Shown piece by piece: positions 1 to 10,020 of a stretch of 64,000 bases of DNA; the stretch's first letter is position 1; every line of letters begins with the position of its first letter. Below the pieces are notes generated by a model. The model saw only the letters and a program-made list of their open reading frames with translations. It had not been told where the DNA came from and searched no databases. The DNA comes from Rhizophagus irregularis. Its lineage: Eukaryota; Glomeromycota; Glomeromycetes; Glomerales; Glomeraceae. Made by a program: the position numbers and the translations under genes. The DNA lies in contig NC_089435.1 of the NCBI RefSeq assembly GCF_026210795.1, positions 4,092,001 through 4,156,000 of the forward strand, read 5' to 3'.

Positions 1-2
1 AC

Positions 3-143
3 TGGATTTGGTCAGATGGTATATCCTCCTTACCATTCGGTCACTGGCGTATTCAAGTATATAAGAAACTTCTTGAGCGTGGTACAAGTCATGAGGCAGC
101 AGAAAAAATAGCTATAGGGACCAGATTACCAGAGAAATATTAG
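3..143 (+). pseudogene. 3' fragment of an unrecognised ORF at window edge
   Basis: An open frame enters from the left edge and runs 46 codons to a TAG at 141-143. It contains the stretches WSDGISSLPFGHW and GTRLPEKY. I do not recognise a family. It lies upstream of two small genes on the same strand that belong to the outer mobile element, so it is probably the 3' end of another gene of that element. Only the C-terminus is visible, so it may be the end of an intact gene rather than a pseudogene. Confidence 0.35.
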
Positions 144-215
144 AATGATATAGAATAGTTTAGTGATACTTAGGCATATATTAATAATAAATTATATTTT
201 TTCCCGATAGTTAAA

Positions 216-488
216 ATGGAAGACGATCCAATCTATGATATACATAGTGAAGAATATATCGATGACCTTATACATATCACAATTCAGAGAGGTCTCTTTA
301 AAGATGTAGAGGATGCAATAAAAAGTATAAAGGCATTAGCTAAAATGGTCATAAGTTCTAAGACTAGTATTGATGCATTTAATATGAAATGCCCTGTACC
401 AAACATTCCAAATGCCTTTTATGACTTAGTAGAGGCATTTTATTATTCAATACTAAGAGAAAGACAATCATTAGCACATGACATCTAA
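216..488 (+). CDS. Hypothetical 90-aa protein of the outer element
   Basis: A complete small ORF from ATG to TAA. It has an acidic N-terminus (MEDDPIYDIHSEEY) and a predicted mostly helical body (an ERQS/LRER-rich C-terminus). There is no signal peptide or membrane segment and no motif I recognise. It sits 92 bp upstream of another small ORF on the same strand. This compact spacing is typical of virus-like mobile elements and unlike the intron-rich host genes elsewhere. Function unknown; membership of the outer Gag/integrase element is inferred from position only. Confidence 0.45.
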   Translation: MEDDPIYDIHSEEYIDDLIHITIQRGLFKDVEDAIKSIKALAKMVISSKTSIDAFNMKCPVPNIPNAFYDLVEAFYYSILRERQSLAHDI

Positions 489-580
489 CAGATTTCTGGG
501 AGGTGTCATATGATAAGATATTCTATGGAATTCTTCAGAATTCTTTGGAATTCCAAATTTTTTTTTCGTAATAAGAACTA

Positions 581-1018
581 ATGTCTTTCAACCAGGTATA
601 CACTGAGCTACTAGTTATATTACCAGCTTCTGTAATACATGAGGCATGGATTCGTCTCACAACAAGGAAGCGCAGTCCACTATCTGTGTTCGATGCCAGC
701 GGAGTAAATTCCATGGTAGAGTTATTTTTGAAACATGAAGTAGAAAGATACCAGAAAAAATTAGCACGTCAGAGACTAACTGTTAAACAGACATATATGC
801 CAAGAAACAGAATGACACAAGACATGATTAGTAAAGAGGTTTCCATACTTCAGAAGCACTTGCTTGAATATAATAAGGTTACTTTTGGCCGATTCATGCA
901 GAACCTTACTAAAGAACATGAGAAATTGATCAAGACAAATCATCAGATACGACATGAAATTGATACCATGAAGAAGCAAGTACGAGAAATAGAAAAAAAA
1001 CTTGCTTCCATGTCGTAG
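581..1018 (+). CDS. Hypothetical 145-aa coiled-coil protein
   Basis: A complete ORF. The C-terminal half (about residues 70-143) is strongly helical and charged, with heptad-like spacing (KEHEKLIKTNHQ, MKKQVREIEKKLASM), so it should form a coiled coil. The N-terminal half has no motif I can name. It is the last gene before the repeat-rich block that starts near 1060. On the far side of that block (from 10811) the Gag-protease gene of the outer element resumes on the opposite strand. It is therefore likely an accessory or structural gene of the outer element. Function unknown. Confidence 0.5.
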   Translation: MSFNQVYTELLVILPASVIHEAWIRLTTRKRSPLSVFDASGVNSMVELFLKHEVERYQKKLARQRLTVKQTYMPRNRMTQDMISKEVSILQKHLLEYNKVTFGRFMQNLTKEHEKLIKTNHQIRHEIDTMKKQVREIEKKLASMS

Positions 1019-1374
1019 TTCCCATTATTCATCAAGAAATAGACGAATGGGTACTGTTGCTTCACTCAAATTTTGTGTGGATTGCGCATGGGATTTTTTT
1101 ACTGTGCATAGACTTTGCATGGACTTTGCATGGGAAATTTTAACTGCACATGGGCTTTGCATGGGCTTTCACAGGTCGAACAGATGTCATTGTCGCAAAA
1201 TTTGCCTGGAATTTTTCTGGCAAATTGAGAATTATCCCGGTAAATTGAGGTAAATTGTGTTACAATTTTGGGATAATGGAGGACTTACAATTTGGCAAAT
1301 TTTGTCAAAATGGCGGAATTCCTACAGAATTCCTAATTCAAATGTTGAGAAATTTTTCAGTAAATTATCATTAA

Positions 1375-1837
1375 ATTGTGGGAAATTTTAGGCAAATTTT
1401 TAGTAATGTTATGCAAACGAAGTGTAAATTGTGGTGAATTTAGTTAAATTTTTAGTAATTTTATGCAAATGTAATGTAAATTGTGGTGAATTTTAGGCAA
1501 ATTTTTAGTAATTTTATGCAAACGAAGTGCAAATTGTGGTGAATTTAGTTAAATTTTTAGTAATGTTATGTAAACAAAGTGCAAATTGTGGTGAATTTAG
1601 TTAAATTTTTAGTAATTATATGTAAACGTAATGTAAATTGTGGTGAATTTAGTTAAATTTTTAGTAATGCTATGCAAACGAAGTGCAAATTGTGGTGAAT
1701 TTAGTTAAAATTTTAGTAATGTTATGTAAACAAAGTGCAAATTGTGGTGAATTTAGTTAAATTTTTAGTAATTATATGTAAACGTAATGTAAATTGTGGT
1801 GAATTTAGTTAAATTTTTAGTAATGCTATGCAAACGA
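1375..1837. repeat. 52-bp tandem array
   Basis: About nine head-to-tail copies of a roughly 52-bp unit containing AAATTGTGGTGAATTTAG, TTAAATTTTTAGTAAT and ATGCAAACGAAGTGC. Copies differ by a few bases. The array resumes in the same phase at 5518, which shows that 1838-5517 is a later insertion. Similar but looser units fill 1200-1375. Confidence 0.85.
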
Positions 1838-2069
1838 CATCAGCAAGTTTGAAAAGTGTTGATTCACACCAGTATACGCGTTAATCAACACCAGCTAGTT
1901 GTTCAACGCGTTTTACAATATTAATCAACACCCGTATACTAGAGTATATTAACGCATAATGCTAATATACGCGTTGTTCAACTCTAATGTGTAGTTCAAC
2001 ACATTATGCATTGTTGTTCAACGCGCTGTATATTAACACTTAATTAAATTAAATTATATTTATTTTTAC

Positions 2070-2140
2070 TCACCTTAGGAATTGAACCAAACACCTCAAC
2101 TTATACTATTAATTATCTCACGATCTAACCACTGTACTAT
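2070..2140 (-). tRNA. Degenerate tRNA-like segment (tRNA relic or SINE head)
   Basis: On the minus strand there is a perfect pol III B-box-like sequence GGTTCAATTCC (2078-2088), about 40 nt downstream of an A-box-like AGTGGTTAGATCG. I cannot build a paired acceptor stem and the T-stem has a mismatch, so this is not a functional tRNA gene by eye. It could be the promoter head of a tRNA-derived SINE, or a tRNA relic captured by the surrounding element. Confidence 0.35.
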
Positions 2141-2210
2141 TTAATTTAAGTATATATTATATATATTAAAATTAATATTTAAAAAAAAATTATTTCAGCA
2201 TTGCGTAATG

Positions 2211-2335
2211 TACTCTATATCATGTGTATCACGTGATAATGGATTATTAATAATTACCGCTGCGGACTGCGGTATGGCGAAAAAAAAATTAAGCTTTTTT
2301 TAGCAAGCTTAATTTTTTTTCGCTTCTCTTTCACT
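2211..2335. repeat. Inverted cassette, left copy (GC-rich palindrome plus AAGCTT hairpin)
   Basis: Contains ATCACGTGATAA, TAATTACCGCTGCGG..GCGGTA and a long hairpin AAAATTAAGCTTTTTTTAGC..AAGCTTAATTTT. The same ordered motifs occur in inverted orientation at 8555-8665. The hairpin arms around the AAGCTT core are A/T homopolymer-rich. The matching right copy suggests that the elements at 1838-5517 and about 5950-9040 belong to one family. Confidence 0.7.
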
Positions 2336-3649
2336 TTCGTTCTATTTCTCCTTTCACTTTCGTCCCATTTTCCCCCTCTCACTTTCACTTTCACTTTCTT
2401 CCCATTTTCCCCTTTTACTTTCCCCTTTCACTTTCGTCCTGTTTCTCCTTCCACTTCGTCCCGTTTTCCCTTCATTTTCTTCCCGTTTTCTCCTTTCTCT
2501 CTCGTTTCATTTAGTTCCCTTCACTTTTCTTTCCATTCTTCCTTCGTTTTCCCCTTTCCCTTTTCGTTCCTCCTTTTCTCTTTCGTTCTGCCCTTCCAAC
2601 TCCCGTAAAATGAGTTCCATTCAACGGAAATGTAGATAATTTGATAAATTCCGTAATATAAGGTTATTAATTCCAGAGATATAAGCCTTTTACAGAAAAA
2701 CTTTTGGTGAGTTTCGCAACGAAACATTGCGAAACTATTTTTCATTTTCTAACGAAACGTTGTTTAACGCGTTTAAATAATTTTTTTAAATTTATTTAAT
2801 CGAACGTTATCTAACGTTCGATTATTTATTTTCTTTTATTTTTTTAATCGAACGTTGAAAAACGTTCGAAATATAATTTTTTTAATTTCTTTAATCAGAG
2901 CGTTGGCTAGCGTTCCGATTATTTTTTATTTTATTTTTTAACGAAACGTTGAAAAGCGTTTCATTTATTCTTTTTTTAACTTCTTTAATCAGAGCGTTGG
3001 ATTAAGCGTTCGATTTATTTTTTCTTGTTTTAAGCAAAGCGTTTTTAACGTTAGATTGTCTTTTTTTTCATTCCTTTTAATCCGGGCGTTGAAAAAGCGT
3101 TCGATTTACATTTTTTCTTTTTTAAGAAGCGTTTTTAGCGTTTCGTTAATAACTTTTTTTTCTTTTTTTTTAATCGAACGCTGGGCTAACGCTCCGATTT
3201 TTTTATTTTTTATTCTTTTTTTAATCGTAAACGCTTTTAAGCTGTTAATAACTTTTTTTCATTTTAAATCTGAACGCTACTAACGCTCCGATTATTTTTT
3301 TATTCATTTTTTTTAATCGAACGCTTGAAAAACGCTCCAATTAATTATTTTTTTTATTTTTTCTTTTTAATCGAACGCTAACGCTCCGATTAATTTTTTA
3401 TTTCATTTTTTTAACGAAACGCTAAAAAACGCTTTCAAATATTCTTTTTTTAAATTTTTTTAATTGGAACGCTAGCTAACGCTCCAATTTTTTTATTTCA
3501 TTTTTTAACGAAACGCTTATTAACGTTCGTAATATAATTTTTTTAATTTTTTTCAATCGGAACGCTAACGCTCCGATTTTTTATTACATTTTTTAACGAA
3601 ACGCTTATTAACGTTTCGTAATTTTTTTTTCATTTTTTTTTCCTTTCTT
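2336..3649. repeat. CT-rich tract followed by palindromic AACGTT/AACGCT repeats
   Basis: 2336-2600 is a polypyrimidine tract of TTTCACTTTCGTCCC-like units. From about 2740 to 3640 there are about a dozen 60-75 bp units, each a short palindrome such as TCGAACGTTGAAAAACGTTCGA or GGAACGCTAGCTAACGCTCC (GAACGTT..AACGTTC arms) separated by T-rich spacers. No coding potential beyond chance; short frames here are repeat artefacts. Confidence 0.75.
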
Positions 3650-4800
3650 CTTTTAGGTCAGCGGGTGGGCTTCAGGTTCGAAGAACGGAAAACCAAGATT
3701 CGTAAGATAAGTACGAATCTTGGTTTAATTTTTTTTTCTTTTTTTTTTTAATATTATTAATGAACGGTTACTAATAACCGTTTTTTTCTTTTTTTAGGTT
3801 TTGGGTGGGCTTCCAAAGATCAGAAAACCCAAAGATTCATAAGTAAGAATCTTTATATATATATTTTTTTGTTTTTTGATTAATGAACGGTTACTAATAA
3901 CCGATCTTCTTTTTATTTTTTTAGGTTCGGTGGGCTTCCAAAGAACGAAAACCCAAAGATTCGTAAGTACGAATCTATATTTTTTTTTGTTTTTTTAATT
4001 TTATTAATGAACGGTTACTAATAACCGTTCTTTTCATTTTTTTAGGTTCGGGTAGCTTATGGTCTTTGGAAAAAGTGGAACCAAGTTTCGTATTACGAAT
4101 CTTGGTTTTATTTATTTTTTTTTTTAATATTATTATGAACGGTTACTAATAACCGTTCTTTTTTTTGTTTAGGTTCGGGTGGTTTTCCAAAAATCAGAGG
4201 AACCAAGATTCGTAAGTATTCCGAATCTTGGTTTTAATTTTTTTCTTTTTTAAAAAAAATACTATGAACGGTTACTAATAACCGTTCTTTTCTTTGATTT
4301 TTATAGGTTCGGGTGATTTCCGACGAATGGATGAACCAAGATTCGTAAGGTATGAATACGAATCTTGGTTTTATTATTTATTTTTTATTATTATTTTGGA
4401 ACGGTTTACTAACCGTTCTTGTATTTTTTTTTATAGGTTTGGGTGGGCTTCCGAAGAACGGAAAACCTAAAGATTCGTAAGGAATCTTTACTTTTTTTTT
4501 ATTTTTTTAATTTTTTTATTATTATGAACAGTTTACTAACCGTTCTTGTATTTTTTTTTTAGAAGTTCGGGTGGGTTTCGGACAAATGAAGGAACCAAGA
4601 TTCGTAAGTACGAGTACGAATCTTGGTTTTTGTTTTTTTATTATTATTTTGGAACGGTTTACTAACCGTTCTTTTTTTTTATAGGTTCGGGTGGGCTTCC
4701 GAGTTCGGAATAATGGAAAAAAAAACCAAAGATTCGTATTATGATACGAATCTTGGGTTTTTTTTTAATTTGTTTTTTTTATCTCTTTTTTATAGGTATC
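3650..4800 (+). repeat. Tandem array of exon/intron-like units, palindromic donor type
   Basis: About ten units of 110-125 bp. Each has a T-rich run ending TTTTTAG, then a conserved block starting GTTCGGGTGGGCTTCC, a GAACGGAAAACC-like middle, then AGATTCGTAAGTACGAATCT, then a second palindrome AACGGTTACTAATAACCGTT. The first and last features read as 3' and 5' splice sites: TTTTTAG/G and GTAAGT. The GTAAGT lies at the centre of a perfect palindrome. The array reads rightward. Confidence 0.75.
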
Positions 4801-5517
4801 CGGTTCCTTCAGCGTTGGACTTTTAATTAGATTTCTCAACGTTAGACGCGGCGTTGCTGTAGATTAGCATTTTGGAATGAATTGGTAAGTTTCGAATAAA
4901 ACTTACATTTTTTTATTTTATTTTTTTTATTTTTTTTTAAATTTCTCTTTTCTTTTTGTAGTCCTCGGTCAGATTTTTAGAATAAGATTGTGTAAGTTTC
5001 GTTAACGAAACTTAATTTTTGTGTTTTTTTTATTTGAAACCTTATCTTGTTATGGTTGTATCACCAGGGGCGCTTTGTCAACGGAAATTTAGTACATTGA
5101 TCGCTTAAAAATCCGCGGCAATCTAATTATAACAAGAGGAATTGATTTTTCATTAGATAATTTGATAATTTAATGTAATTTGTATTGTAACTGTATTTAT
5201 AAATAAATTTACAATTAATGAAATGTTAATAATATACAATAATATATATATTAATAAATTAATACTATTAAATTAACTACATTGCTATACGCGTTTTTAA
5301 TATCAATATACACGTTTTTATACATTATATACACGTTATTAAACTAGTGTTATTTTACTGTATGTTGTTTTACACATAAAACACTGTTGCACTACGCGGT
5401 TTTCAACATTTTTAAGTGGTGTTGATTGACAAAGGGTTCGTATCTCTACACTTTTTGGTGTTGAGCAACACATGGCGTTTTTCAACACTTTATACGCCTG
5501 TTTAAAACTTGCTGATG
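4801..5517. other. Right part of 3.7-kb element, no gene
   Basis: AT-rich DNA. There are two more donor-like GTAAGT sites with TTTTTGTAG/TTTTATAG acceptors up to about 5010. It then runs into ACGCGTTTT and CAACAC/GTGTTG-rich subterminal sequence near the right end. No ORF that I would defend. Confidence 0.6.
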
Positions 5518-5960
5518 GAAGTGCAAATTGTGGTAAATTTAGTTAAATTTTTAGTAATGTTATGCAAACGTAATGCAAATAGTGGTAAATTGTAGTGTAT
5601 TTTTAGTAATATTATGTAAATTGTTGAAAATTTAGGTAAATTTTTCAGCAATGTTGTGCAAACGTAATACAAATTGTGGAAAATTGTGGTGAATTTTGCA
5701 TTTTTTTGGTAAATGTTAGCTAGATTTTTGAATAATTTAGTGAAATTTAGGATAATTTCAGACAATTGAGTGAAAATGTTTTACCGATTTTGGACAATTG
5801 AGTGTAAACGATATAAATGCAACATTTTTGAAGATAATTTAGTGAAATTTTGCAATAATTTCAGATAATTGAGTGAAATTTTCGGACAATTGAGCGAAAT
5901 TTAGTAATAATTTTAAACAATTTAGTGTAAACGCCATGACAATTTAAAACACTGATTTAT
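5518..5960. repeat. Continuation of array, then GACAATTGAGTGAAA-type repeats
   Basis: The 52-bp units resume for about four copies. They grade into units containing AATTTAGTGAAATTT, GACAATTGAG and AACGCCATGACAATT. These resemble the TTTAGTGTAATG repeats on the other side of the next insertion (from 9045), as expected if 5960-9040 is a second insertion in the same arrays. Confidence 0.65.
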
Positions 5961-6059
5961 AATCTATTATAATTTTATTTATTAATAAATGCACAATTAT
6001 TATTATTTAACGATAATCTATATTTATCAGATATCCGATAATCTATGGATAATCCGCAC

Positions 6060-6610
6060 CAGTGCCAAAATAGAAAACCTAAAAAAGAAAAAAAACGAAA
6101 CATTAATATACGTTTCGTAAAAAAAAATAAATTAAAGAAACATTTCGAAGTTATATACCTTCGAAATGTTGAATTCCATACGTCCAATAAGCCGCTGAAC
6201 CTAAAAAAGAAAAAAAATGAAACATTAATTTATGTTTCATGAAAAAAATTAAATTAAAGAAACATTTCGAAGTTATATACCTTCGAAATGTTGAATTCCA
6301 TACGTCCAATAAGCCACTGAACCTAAAAAAGAAAAAAAACGAAACATTAATTTATGTTTCGTGAAAAAAATTAAATTAAAGAAACATTTTGAAGTTATAT
6401 ACCTTCAAAATGTTGAATTCCATACGTCCAATGAGCTGCTGAACCTAAAAAAGAAAAAAACGAAACATTAATAACCGTTTCGTTGAAAAAAATAAAAATA
6501 AAAAATATTTCAAAGTATACCTTCGAAATATTGAATTCCGGTCTGTTCAATGGCTGCTGAACCTAAAAAAAAAAAAATGAAGCGTTAATAAACACTTCGT
6601 TGAAAAATAA
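6060..6610 (-). repeat. Exon/intron-like array, AACATTTCGAAG type (minus)
   Basis: About five units of roughly 120 bp. Read on the minus strand, each has TTTTTTTAG, then GTTCAGCGGCTTATTGGACG, then ATTTCGAAG followed by GTATATAACTTCGAAAT. The donor-like GTATAT is again in the middle of a palindrome. Each intron-like part also holds a second hairpin of the form CGAAACATAAATTAATGTTTCG. Unit identity is high for the first three and drops for the last two. Confidence 0.75.
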
Positions 6611-6639
6611 AATAAAAAAATTTCGAAGTATACCTTCGA

Positions 6640-6835
6640 AATATTCCCTTTCGTTTTCCCTTTCCCTTTCGTTCTCACCCTTCCCTTTCATCTTCTCTTT
6701 CGTTTTCTCTTTTCCTTTACATTTTTCACCTTCCCCTTTCATTTTTCACATTCCCCTTTCATTTTTTACCTTTCCCTTTCGTTCTCATCTTTCTCTTTCC
6801 TTTCGTTCTCACCTTTCCCTTTCATTCCTTTAACC
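6640..6835. repeat. CT-rich tract
   Basis: Short tandem TTTCCCTTTCGTTCTCACC-like units. The mirror-image GA-rich tract lies at 8300-8545. No coding function; the apparent Phe/Ser/Leu frame is a composition artefact. Confidence 0.7.
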
Positions 6836-7019
6836 TATAAAAAAACAAAAAATAAATGAAACTTAAATAATGTTTCGTTATATAATAAAAGAACACCCCA
6901 CCAAATGCCCAGAGTTTCCTTTGTCTCCTCCAATTACTTGGATGGATTCTTCAATTCATTCACCTTTGCCAAGCACTTTCTTTTTGAACTTCTTAACCAT
7001 TTTAGTTCCAATTTGGCAG

Positions 7020-8300
7020 AAGTGGATGTTAAGGTGATCTATAAAAAAAATTGAAATGTTAGTTAACGTTTCGTTAAGAAATAAAGAAAAAAATATAAAC
7101 AAAAATAAAATTCCCTTTATTACCTTTCACCCAAAGTCCGGTTCGTGAATTCGTTCCGGCGTTCCTACAAAAAGTAAAGGAAAGAAACGTTTAATATCGT
7201 TTCTTTAAAAAAAAACAATAAATTAAGTTTCGCAACGATTCGTTGCGAAACTCACCAGGTCGTTTCATCCAAACGTCCAGAACCTACAAAAAGAAGGAAA
7301 GAAACGTTAGTTAACGTTTCTTTTAATAAAAAAAAAATAAAAAATTAAGTATCGCAATGTAACATTGCGAAACTTACCAGTTCGTTTCCATCATTCTAAC
7401 GTCCGGAACCTACAAAAAGTAAAAAAGAAACGTTAATATAAACGTTTCTTATAATAAAAAAATAAAAATTAAGTTTCGCAATGTAACATTGCGAAACTTA
7501 CCATCATCCTAACGTCCGGAACCTACAAAAAGTAAAATAAAGAAACGTTAGTTAACGTTTCTTAAAAAGAAATAAATAAAAATAAAGTTTTGCAACACAA
7601 TGTTGCGAAACTCACCAGTTCATTTCGAACTCATCATCCAAACGTCCGGCGTTCCTACAAAAAGAAAAAGGAAACTTAGAAACGTTTCCTTACAAAAAAA
7701 AGAAAAAAATTTTTTTCTTAAAAGTTTCGAAGCGTACAACAACACGCTTCGAAACTTACCAATTTGCCTTCCAAAGTCGAATATCGAAAAATCTCTACAA
7801 AAAAAAATAGGAAACGTTAGAAACGTTTCCTTACAAAAAATTAAAAAAAAAATAATTTTTTTTAAAAAGTTTCAAAGCGAAACGCTTCGAAACTTACCCT
7901 TTCGGTTCCTTGCTTCCCGAAGTCGAATACCGAAAGACCTACACAAAAAAAGAAAGAAAGGAAACGTTAGAAAAGTTTCCTAAAGAAATTAAAAATTTTT
8001 AAAAAGTTTCGAAGCATATGCTTCGAAACTTACCATTTCGAATCCCAAAGAAGCATGCCGAAAGACCTACACAAAAAAAAAATAAGAAACGTTAGATACG
8101 TTTCCTAAAGAAATTAAAAAAAAAACACTGTTTCGAAGCGAACTCGCTTCGAAACTTACCCTTAATTTCCTAAATTTCCAAAATCGAATATCGAGATCTA
8201 AAAAAAGAGAGTATAGGAAGCGTTAGAAACGTTTCCTAAAAGAAATTAAAAAAATATATTAAAAGTTTCGAAGCGAACGCTTCGAAACTTACCATTTCGT
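7020..8300 (-). repeat. Exon/intron-like arrays, two subfamilies (minus)
   Basis: About ten units of 115-125 bp. On the minus strand they read TTTTTGTAG, GTTCCGGACGTT, then GGTAAGTTTCGCAATGTTAC (7150-7640) or, from 7640, GGTAAGTTTCGAAGCG. The donor-like GTAAGT starts the 5' arm of a hairpin (TTTCGCAATG..CATTGCGAAA or GTTTCGAAGC..GCTTCGAAAC). A second hairpin GAAACGTT..AACGTTTC precedes the acceptor-like site. Confidence 0.75.
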
Positions 8301-8560
8301 TGGAATTTTCTGGGAAGGGAAAGGGGAAGGGGAGAGAAAGAGGGGAAAAGGGCGAAGGGAAGGGAAATGAAACGAAAAGGGAGGAAGAGAACGAAAGGTA
8401 AAGGGAAAATGGAGGGGAGAAAAGGGGGAAATAAAACGAAAAGGGAGGAGGAGAAAGGGAAAGGGGAAATGGAACAAAAGGGAGGGGGAGAACGAAAGGG
8501 AAAGGAAAGGGAACGAAAGGGAAAGGGGAAAGGGAAGAAAGAAAGAGGACGTGAGAAAAA
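8300..8560. repeat. GA-rich tract
   Basis: Irregular GGGAAAGGGGAAATGGA / AACGAAAGGG units, the inverted counterpart of the CT-rich tract near the left cassette. Lys/Gly/Arg or Phe/Pro/Ser frames across it are composition artefacts. Confidence 0.7.
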
Positions 8561-8665
8561 AAATTAAGCTTTTGCTAAAAAAAGCTTAATTTTTTTTTTC
8601 GTTATACCGCAGCTGAAGCTGCGGTAATTATTAAGTAATATCACGTGACGCACGTGATATATAAT
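8555..8665. repeat. Inverted cassette, right copy
   Basis: Inverted counterpart of 2211-2335, with AAAATTAAGCTTTTGC..AAGCTTAATTTT, then TACCGCAGCT..AGCTGCGGTA and ATCACGTGACGCACGTGAT. By eye the two copies share roughly three quarters or more of their bases. Confidence 0.7.
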
Positions 8666-8787
8666 TTTATATAAATAGGGGCTTTCCCCCGCCCCAGAAT
8701 TTTTTTTTTTATTTTAATAATTTTAAATAGATGTATATATATGCTTATATATACATATATATATATCTATTAACTAATACTTTACGA

Positions 8788-8895
8788 AAAGCCCCTCTTC
8801 TGTAAACAGGTAGAGGTCATAAAGTACCTATAGGGGGAGAGCCATTGCTGCTCCCTCCGCCTGTTTATAGTGACAAAAGAGGGAGTCTTCAGTAG
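8788..8895. other. GC-richer imperfect hairpin, possible structured RNA
   Basis: CCTCTTCTGTAAACAGG pairs with CCTGTTTATAG and AAAAGAGG further on, apart from a short bulge. Between them, GGGGGAGAGCC and GCTCCCTCC can form an inner stem. The block is much more GC-rich than its surroundings. It could be a structured RNA, or just the palindromic tip of an element. No family recognised. Confidence 0.3.
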
Positions 8896-9361
8896 TAAGG
8901 TTTAGTATTAAATTACATCACAACACATCGTGTTATATTAACAATGTGTTTAATGTTAAATAATGCGTTTAAAATATAAATATTATAAATTTAATAATGT
9001 ACGTAATTAAATAAATAAAAATTATCATCAATTTTTAATGTAATTAAGTGTAATGCTACGTTATCCAATGTAATTGTAGTATTTTTTTTGTGTTTTTTAG
9101 TGCAATTCCGCGTTTTTTAGTGCAATTCCGCATTTTCTAGCATAATGTTACATTTTCCAGTATAACGCGAAATTTTTTAAAAAAAAAATGATAATTGTGG
9201 TATTTTTTAGTGTAATGCTACATTGTCTAGTGCAATTGTGGTATTTTTTAGTGCAATTCTGAATTTTCTAGCATAATGTTACATTTTCCAGCATAACACG
9301 AAATTTTCTAAAAAATATGATAATTGTGGTACTTTTTAGTGTAATGCTACATTGTCTAGTG

Positions 9362-9605
9362 TAAGGTTGCTTGTCGAAACCTAGGGGTTTAAGCAAGATG
9401 GCGTTTCGCCAAAAAGCGAAATTCTGCCGAAACTATATTAAAGTTATATTAAAAAACTGGCGAAACTTTGGAGAATGGCGAAACTGCTGAAACTTATTAT
9501 AAACGCCGAAACTGCCGAAACTCTGTCGAAACTATAATAAATCTATAGTAAAATTTTGACGAAATTAATCGTAGGATTTTGAAGAGGTTTAGACAAGCAA
9601 CTTTA
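9362..9605 (+). mobile_element. 244-bp hAT-type MITE, copy 1
   Basis: Termini TAAGGTTGCTTG and CAAGCAACTTTA are inverted repeats. The 8-bp sequence GTCTAGTG flanks the element on both sides (9354-9361 and 9606-9613). An 8-bp duplication is the rule for hAT transposons. The interior has CGAAACT/GCGAAACT repeats and no ORF. Confidence 0.88.
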
Positions 9606-9776
9606 GTCTAGTGTAATTGTGGTATTTTTTAGTGCAATGCCGCATAATCTAGTATAGTGCTACATTTTTTAGTATAATTTAATGTAATGTGGAATTTTCC
9701 AAAAAATGAGATAATTGTGATGCTTTTTAGTGTAATTTGGTGAAATGCTACATTTTCCAGTGTAATGCTATATTAC

Positions 9777-10020
9777 TAAAGTTGCTTGTCTAAACCTCTT
9801 CAAAATCCTACGATTAATTTCGTCAAAATTTTACTATAGATTTATTATAGTTTCGGCAGAATTTCGGCAGTTTTGGCGTTTATAATAAGTTTCAGCAGTT
9901 TCGCCATTCTCCAAAGTTTCGCCAGTTTTTTAATATAACTTTAATATAGTTTCGGCAGAATTTCACTTTTTGGCGAAATGCCATCTTGCCTAAACCCCTA
10001 GGTTTCGGCAAGCAACCTTA
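9777..10020 (-). mobile_element. 244-bp hAT-type MITE, copy 2 (inverted)
   Basis: The same 244-bp element in the opposite orientation to copy 1 and nearly identical to it. It has its own 8-bp duplication TATATTAC (9769-9776 and 10021-10028). Two different duplications show two independent insertions about 170 bp apart. Confidence 0.88.

Larger units (their letters stand above)
1838..5517. mobile_element. 3.7-kb element with CATCAGCAAG termini and GA target duplication
   Basis: The element starts CATCAGCAAGTTTGAAAAGTG and ends with the inverted CTTGCTGATG. Removing it rejoins the 52-bp array in register, with the dinucleotide GA present on both sides (1836-1837 and 5518-5519). Near both ends are repeats of CAACAC/GTGTTG and ACGCG. 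Internally it has a tRNA-like segment, CT-rich blocks, palindromic repeats and a tandem intron-like array, but no transposase ORF, so it is non-autonomous. Confidence 0.75.
5950..9040. mobile_element. Second non-autonomous element of the same family (approximate limits)
   Basis: Bounded on both sides by the outer arrays. The ends share a loose inverted similarity (TGATTTATAATC..ATAATTTTATTTATT on the left; reverse complement of AAATAAATAAAAATTATCATCA on the right). Inside are three minus-strand arrays of intron-like units, a GA-rich tract, the inverted AAGCTT cassette and a GC-rich hairpin. No transposase. No clean target duplication, so the limits are within tens of bases at best. Confidence 0.45.

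Noticed and set aside
2070-2140. Functional tRNA gene
   Set aside because: There is a good B box but no acceptor-stem pairing and a poor T-stem, so it was kept only as a tRNA-like relic.
6045-6242. Lys/Asn-rich 65-aa frame
   Set aside because: It spans two units of an intron-like array and repeats the same residues per unit; not an independent gene.
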